Source: Alphaproteobacteria bacterium UBA1301 (lineage in GTDB: Bacteria; Pseudomonadota; Alphaproteobacteria; Micropepsales; Micropepsaceae). Taken from it: DNA of 64,000 nucleotides. Positions within the stretch are counted from its first letter, which is position 1; every line of letters starts with the position of its first letter. Shown here piece by piece: positions 59,889 through 64,000 of this stretch. Below the pieces are notes generated by a model that worked only from the letters and a program-made list of their open reading frames with translations, was not told the DNA's origin and did no database searches. Where the stretch lies: assembly GCA_002307725.1 (NCBI GenBank), contig DBUB01000002.1:457824-521823 (forward strand), given 5' to 3'. Made by a program: the position numbers and the translations under genes.

Positions 59889-61136
59889 ATGTCCGATCTT
59901 CCTAACACTCCCAAAGCCAGCCGGCTGCACATCGGCATTGCCGGACGCGTCAATGTCGGCAAGTCCTCGTTTCTCAACACCCTGGCAGGGCAGGATGTCG
60001 CCATTACCTCAGCGGTTCCCGGCACCACCACCGATGTGGTCGAAAAGACCATGGAGCTGTTGCCGCTCGGTCCGGTGACCCTAATCGATACCGCGGGCAT
60101 CGATGACGCGAGCGAACTTGGCGCCGTCCGCGTCGAGATGACCAAAAAGGCGCTGCGCCGCGCCGATATTCTCGCCATCGTGGTCACCGCCGACGCCTGG
60201 AGCGCCTACGAAGATGGTCTGATCAACGCTGCGCATGACGCTTCGGTGCCGGTGCTGATCGTCATCAACAAGGCCGATCTGAAAGAACCGTCGTCCGATT
60301 TTCTGTCGCTGATCGACGTCAAGCGCCTGGTCTGGATTCAAGGCTGTTCGACTGGCAGAGCGGCGGAGCGCGAAGCCTTCCGCGAGGCGTTCAAGGATGC
60401 CATCCGCGGTCTATTGCCGAAGCTGTTCACGGCACCGCCGACCTTACTCGGCGATCTGATGCCAGCGGGTGGCATGGCGGTGATGGTGGTGCCGATCGAT
60501 CTCGGCGCCCCGCAAGGCCGTTTGATCGTGCCGCAAGTGCAATCGCTTCGTGATCTCTTGGACAACGATGCCAGCGCGCTGGTGGTCAAGGATCGCGAAT
60601 ATGCCGCCACGCTGCAGCGGCTCTCCGCACCGCCAGATCTCGTGGTGTGCGACAGCCAAGTCGTCGCGCGTGTCGTTGCCGATACTCCGCCGGGCATTCC
60701 GCTGACGACGTTTTCCATCCTGTTTGCGCGTTTCAAGGGCGAACTCACGACGCTCGCCCGCGGCGCCGGGGTGCTCAACCGCTTGAAGCCTGGCGACCGC
60801 ATCCTGATCGCCGAAGGCTGCTCGCATCACCCGCTTGAGGACGACATTGGCCGTGTCAAAATTCCGCGCTGGCTGCGCCAGTTCGCGGGCTGCGAACTCG
60901 ACATCGCCTCCTGTGCCGGTCACGACTTGCCGGCCGACCTCAGTGCCTACCGGCTGGTGATCCATTGCGGCGGCTGTGTGATGACCCGCCAGGAGATGCT
61001 GTCGCGGATGGGCGAGGCCGCGCGGCACGAAACCCCTATGACCAATTACGGCTTGGCGATTTCAGTGCTACAGGGTGTTTTGGAGCGGGCCTTATCACCG
61101 TTCCCCGACGCGCTCGCCGCCTACCGGCAGGGTTAA
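59889..61136 (+). CDS. hydF: [FeFe] hydrogenase maturation GTPase HydF
   Basis: A 415-aa scaffold on which the 2Fe precursor is assembled before delivery to HydA. The N-terminal GTPase has Walker A GRVNVGKS (residues 19-26), switch DTAGIDD and base-specificity NKAD. The middle is a dimerisation domain, and the C-terminal 4Fe-4S domain has EGCSHHPLED and HCGGCVM, i.e. the Cx(H)...HCxxC pattern. The length is normal. It is the last gene of the operon; the third maturase HydG, needed to make the Fe(CO)(CN) unit, is not encoded anywhere in this window. Confidence 0.95.
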   Translation: MSDLPNTPKASRLHIGIAGRVNVGKSSFLNTLAGQDVAITSAVPGTTTDVVEKTMELLPLGPVTLIDTAGIDDASELGAVRVEMTKKALRRADILAIVVTADAWSAYEDGLINAAHDASVPVLIVINKADLKEPSSDFLSLIDVKRLVWIQGCSTGRAAEREAFREAFKDAIRGLLPKLFTAPPTLLGDLMPAGGMAVMVVPIDLGAPQGRLIVPQVQSLRDLLDNDASALVVKDREYAATLQRLSAPPDLVVCDSQVVARVVADTPPGIPLTTFSILFARFKGELTTLARGAGVLNRLKPGDRILIAEGCSHHPLEDDIGRVKIPRWLRQFAGCELDIASCAGHDLPADLSAYRLVIHCGGCVMTRQEMLSRMGEAARHETPMTNYGLAISVLQGVLERALSPFPDALAAYRQG

Positions 61137-61415
61137 GCGCCGGTAAAACTTCTCGGAATCGAGTTAGTAATTCGGTCAGTTACTTGGACACCGGTACGCG
61201 AGGCCAATTTCGTCGCGCAAGGGTCGCAATTGGCGTTGAAAACGTCCAAACCGGACAGATTGATTTGCAATTGGCCGGAACAATCCTATGTAAACGTCGA
61301 CCCTGACCGGGTGGCGGTTTCGCCGCTTAGGTTATTCATGTCCTTACCTCTTCTGGCGTAGTCTGTAGAAACTTGCCCCCGGGCGCCCCCCCCCGCGCCG
61401 AACACGAGATCCACC
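61137..61415. other. Intergenic region with C9 tract before the RND genes
   Basis: A 279-bp gap that probably holds the RND promoter. It contains a run of nine C at 61386-61394, 22 bp before the adaptor start, and TTGGCGTTGAAAAC / TTGATTTGCAATTGG repeats of unclear meaning. No terminator after hydF was recognised. Confidence 0.45.
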
Positions 61416-62615
61416 ATGACGTTCTCAGAAAACAATTCGAAATGGCAGCGCGCAAGCGAGGCAGCCCACAACAGCCCCCTCGGCCGGTTTCTTACCCGGC
61501 GCATGATCATGATGCTGGCGATCACACTCGGTCTGCTGGCCCTGATTTTTGCCTTCCTCATCGGCAAGAGCTTAGTGGTGGCAAACATTATGGCGAACAT
61601 GAAGACGATCACGACCGTCTCCACGACCCACGCCAAGCCAACGCCGTGGCAGACCCAGCTCAAGGCGGTCGGCACCCTGCATGCGATCGACGGCGCCGAT
61701 CTGTCGTCTGAACTGGCGGGCATCGTCACGAAAATTGGCTTCGAGCCGGGCCAGGACGTCAAGAAGGGCACGCTTTTGGTCCAGCTCCGCGACGATTCCG
61801 ATCGCGCGACGCTGGCGTCCGACCGCGCCTCCGCCGATCAGGCCTTGCGCACCTATCGGCGCTATGTCGAGTTGAACAAGACCAACGCCATCAGCCAGAC
61901 GGCTTACGACCAGGCGCTCGCCAGCATGCTATCGACCAAGGCCGCCGCCGAATCCCAAGCCGCCACCGTCGACAAAAAGGCAATCCGGGCGCCGTTCGAC
62001 GGCCGCATCGGCATCCGTCAGATCGACATCGGCCAGTATGTCGCCGCCGGTACTACGGTGGTGACGCTGCAACGGCTCGATCCGATCTATGTCGATTTCT
62101 CCATCGCCCAGCAGCAGCTTCCCAATGTGCGGACGGGTGACAGTGTCCAACTCGTCAGCGACACCTTCCCGGGTCGCGTCTTTCCCGGCAAGGTGATCGC
62201 GCTTGATCCTAAGGTCGACACCACCACCCGTACGTTGCGCGTGCGGGCCGAGATCGCCAACCCGCAAAAGCTGCTGTTGCCCGGCATGTTCGCCAACGTG
62301 ACGATTGACGTCGGCGTGCCGCAACAGCCGCTGACGCTGCCGCAGACCGCGATCACCTATAACACCTATGGCAACATCGTCTTCGTGGTGCAGACGTCCA
62401 AGGATGACAAGGGTAAGAACCAGCTCATTTCGCAGCAGCGCTTTGTCAGTACCGGCGAAACACGCGGTGACCAGATCGTCATCCTCAGCGGCATCACGGC
62501 GCAAGACGAAGTGGTCAGTGCCGGCGCCAACAAGCTGAAGAACGGTGCCCCGATTTCGGTGAACAACAGCGTCAAGCTGCCCAACGATGCCAATCCGCAT
62601 CCGAAAGAACAATAG
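61416..62615 (+). CDS. RND efflux periplasmic adaptor (membrane fusion protein)
   Basis: A 399-aa HlyD/AcrA-type adaptor anchored by one N-terminal membrane helix (MIMMLAITLGLLALIFAFLI). The lipoyl half-motifs are LSSELAGIVTKIGFEPGQDV and KAIRAPFDGRIGIRQIDIGQ, with an unusually short alpha-hairpin between them. The beta-barrel (LDPIYVDFSIAQQQLPNV) and membrane-proximal domain (LPQTAITYNTYGNIVFVV) follow, with a polar C-terminus. It resembles the MexH/MdtA-like group. It links the pump encoded 12 bp downstream to an outer-membrane channel not seen here. Substrates are unknown. Confidence 0.92.
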   Translation: MTFSENNSKWQRASEAAHNSPLGRFLTRRMIMMLAITLGLLALIFAFLIGKSLVVANIMANMKTITTVSTTHAKPTPWQTQLKAVGTLHAIDGADLSSELAGIVTKIGFEPGQDVKKGTLLVQLRDDSDRATLASDRASADQALRTYRRYVELNKTNAISQTAYDQALASMLSTKAAAESQAATVDKKAIRAPFDGRIGIRQIDIGQYVAAGTTVVTLQRLDPIYVDFSIAQQQLPNVRTGDSVQLVSDTFPGRVFPGKVIALDPKVDTTTRTLRVRAEIANPQKLLLPGMFANVTIDVGVPQQPLTLPQTAITYNTYGNIVFVVQTSKDDKGKNQLISQQRFVSTGETRGDQIVILSGITAQDEVVSAGANKLKNGAPISVNNSVKLPNDANPHPKEQ

Positions 62616-62627
62616 GCCGACCCTGCC

Positions 62628-64000
62628 ATGAGCTTTACCGACATCTTCATCCGGCGGCCGGTTCTGGCCATCGTCGTCAGTCTGGTCATCCTGGTGCTGG
62701 GGCTGAAGTGCTTCACTTCGATGACGGTGCGCCAATACCCGTTGACCCAAAACGCCGTGGTCACCATCTCGACTTCCTATCCCGGCGCCAGCCCCGAAAC
62801 CATTGCCGGCTTTATCACCACGCCGATCGAAAAGGCGGTGGCCCAGGCCAGCGGCATCGACTACATGACGTCGTCGAGTTCGCTCGGCTCTTCCACCATC
62901 TACGCCAACCTGCGCCTCAACCAGGACACCTCTAAGTCGCTGGCCGAAATCATCACTCAGGTGAATTCGGTTCGTAACCAGATGCCCTCGGAATCGCAGG
63001 CATCGGTGATCAGCCTGTCGGTGGGCGAGACCTTCGGCTCAGTGATGATTGCCTTCACCTCGAAGGAATTGCCCGCCAATAAGATCAGCGACTATCTGAT
63101 TCGCGTGGTGCAGCCGCAGATCCAGGCGGTGGAGGGTGTGCAGCAGGCCTCGATCATGGGCGAAAAGCGTTTCGCCGTGCGCGTCTGGCTGAAACCCGAG
63201 AAGCTCGCAGCTTACGGCCTGACCGCGCGCGAAGTCTCCTCGGCGCTCACCGCCAACAACTACCTGTCGGCACTTGGCCAGACCAAAGGCCAGATGGTGC
63301 AGTTGAACCTGCTCGCATCGACCAACATGGAGTCGATCGACGAGTTCAAACGTCTGATCGTCAAGCAGTCGGGCAGCGGTTATGTGCACCTGTCGGATAT
63401 TGCGGACGTCGAACTCGGCGCCGAGAGCTACAGCTCCCGGGTGCTGTATGACGGCAAATTCGCCGTGATGATTAGCGTCCAGGTCGCACCAAGCGCCAAC
63501 GTGCTCGATGTGGCCAATCGCGTGCGTGTCCTGCTGCCGCAAATCCAGGCGCAATTGCCGCAAGGGCTGCAGGTCGACGTCGCCTATGACGCCTCCAAGT
63601 ACATCAACAACTCGATCGAGGAAGTTGAATCGACGTTGTTTCAGTCGATTCTGATCGTGGTGCTGGTCATTTTCGCCTTCCTCGGATCTCCGCGCGCTGT
63701 GTTTATTCCGGTGATCACGATTCCACTGTCGCTGATCGGTACCGGCATCTTCATGCTGATGTTCGGTTTCACCATCAACATCCTCACCTTGCTCGCGCTG
63801 GTGCTCGCCATCGGTTTGGTGGTGGACGACGCGATCATTGTGGTTGAGAACGTCAGTCGCCATCTGGAGGAGGGCAAAACGCCGATGGATGCGGCGATCA
63901 TGGGTGCCCGCGAACTTGCCAACCCCATCATCGCTATGACACTGGTCTTGATTGCCGTGTTCGTACCAATCGGCTTCATGGGTGGCCTCACCGGCGCACT
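62628..64000 (+). CDS. RND multidrug efflux pump permease (3' end beyond window)
   Basis: The first 457 residues of an AcrB/MexI-type inner-membrane pump. TM1 is IFIRRPVLAIVVSLVILVLG. A periplasmic porter region has YPGASPETIAGFITTPIEKA and YASGIDYM-like DYMTSSSSLGSST. Then come TM2-4 with GSPRAVFIPVITIPLSLIG, LALVLAIGLVVDDAIIVVEN (conserved Asp pair of TM4 used for proton transport) and VENVSRHLEEGKTPMDAAI. A complete protein would be about 1030 aa. The ATG at 62628 is 12 bp after the adaptor stop. Confidence 0.95.
   Translation, partial: MSFTDIFIRRPVLAIVVSLVILVLGLKCFTSMTVRQYPLTQNAVVTISTSYPGASPETIAGFITTPIEKAVAQASGIDYMTSSSSLGSSTIYANLRLNQDTSKSLAEIITQVNSVRNQMPSESQASVISLSVGETFGSVMIAFTSKELPANKISDYLIRVVQPQIQAVEGVQQASIMGEKRFAVRVWLKPEKLAAYGLTAREVSSALTANNYLSALGQTKGQMVQLNLLASTNMESIDEFKRLIVKQSGSGYVHLSDIADVELGAESYSSRVLYDGKFAVMISVQVAPSANVLDVANRVRVLLPQIQAQLPQGLQVDVAYDASKYINNSIEEVESTLFQSILIVVLVIFAFLGSPRAVFIPVITIPLSLIGTGIFMLMFGFTINILTLLALVLAIGLVVDDAIIVVENVSRHLEEGKTPMDAAIMGARELANPIIAMTLVLIAVFVPIGFMGGLTGA

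Overview
The window reads as a GC-rich alphaproteobacterial chromosome segment. The evidence is TonB-dependent receptors of the Caulobacter/Sphingomonas style, an imuA-imuB-dnaE2 mutagenesis operon behind a GTTC-N7-GTTC SOS box (the alphaproteobacterial LexA site), a PAS_5-type protein, and a fermentative [FeFe]-hydrogenase locus. A facultatively fermentative polysaccharide degrader (Rhizomicrobium-like) would fit, but that placement is inference. No tRNA, rRNA, CRISPR array or insertion sequence was seen.

Layout. 0-1 kb: tail of a small gene, then proC. 1-5.6 kb (-): an ECF sigma / FecR / STN-TonB-receptor signalling set. 5.9-15.8 kb (-): a tightly coupled chitobiose/GlcNAc operon, transcribed gntR, SIS deaminase, nagA, GH18 chitinase, MFS importer, nucleotidyltransferase-hexosephosphate mutase fusion, GH94 chitobiose phosphorylase. 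16.1-27.2 kb (mostly +): a divergent chitin-oligosaccharide TonB receptor, a TPR-sulfotransferase (-), then a GH20 hexosaminidase with a GlcNAc PTS (NagF-NagE). 27.2-29.6 kb (-): a zinc alcohol dehydrogenase and three tandem bacteriohemerythrins. 29.8-35.6 kb: cellobiose 2-epimerase and GH94 cellobiose phosphorylase (+), convergent with a sodium-solute symporter (-), three copies of one operator and two strong terminators. 36-38.4 kb: a PAS protein and an unrecognised protein in a visibly less GC-rich patch. 38.4-42.9 kb: Mur ligase, LD-carboxypeptidase, hybrid histidine kinase. 43.5-49.1 kb: imuA-imuB-dnaE2. 49.3-61.1 kb: two different [FeFe] hydrogenases with partner diaphorase subunits, then hydE, an aspartase homologue and hydF, but no hydG. 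61.4-64 kb: an RND efflux pair, cut by the window end.

How it works together. Chitin oligomers enter through the TonB receptor. GH18 and GH20 release chitobiose and GlcNAc. GlcNAc enters as GlcNAc-6-P through NagF/NagE. Chitobiose is taken up intact and phosphorolysed to GlcNAc-1-P plus GlcNAc, and the fusion protein could direct GlcNAc-1-P to GlcNAc-6-P and possibly UDP-GlcNAc. NagA and the SIS deaminase finish the route to fructose-6-P. A matched 15-bp box in front of gntR and of the receptor suggests one GntR regulator controls both. The cellobiose/glucosylmannose module works the same phosphorolytic way. Reducing equivalents from this fermentation plausibly leave as H2 through the two hydrogenases, and the hemerythrins would fit an O2-sensitive lifestyle.

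Most interesting points: the mutase fusion whose nucleotidyltransferase half has lost the usual catalytic loop residues; the dual hydrogenase locus with an aspartase between hydE and hydF; a short diaphorase subunit that argues against canonical electron bifurcation; and the epimerase-phosphorylase pairing with a three-site operator.
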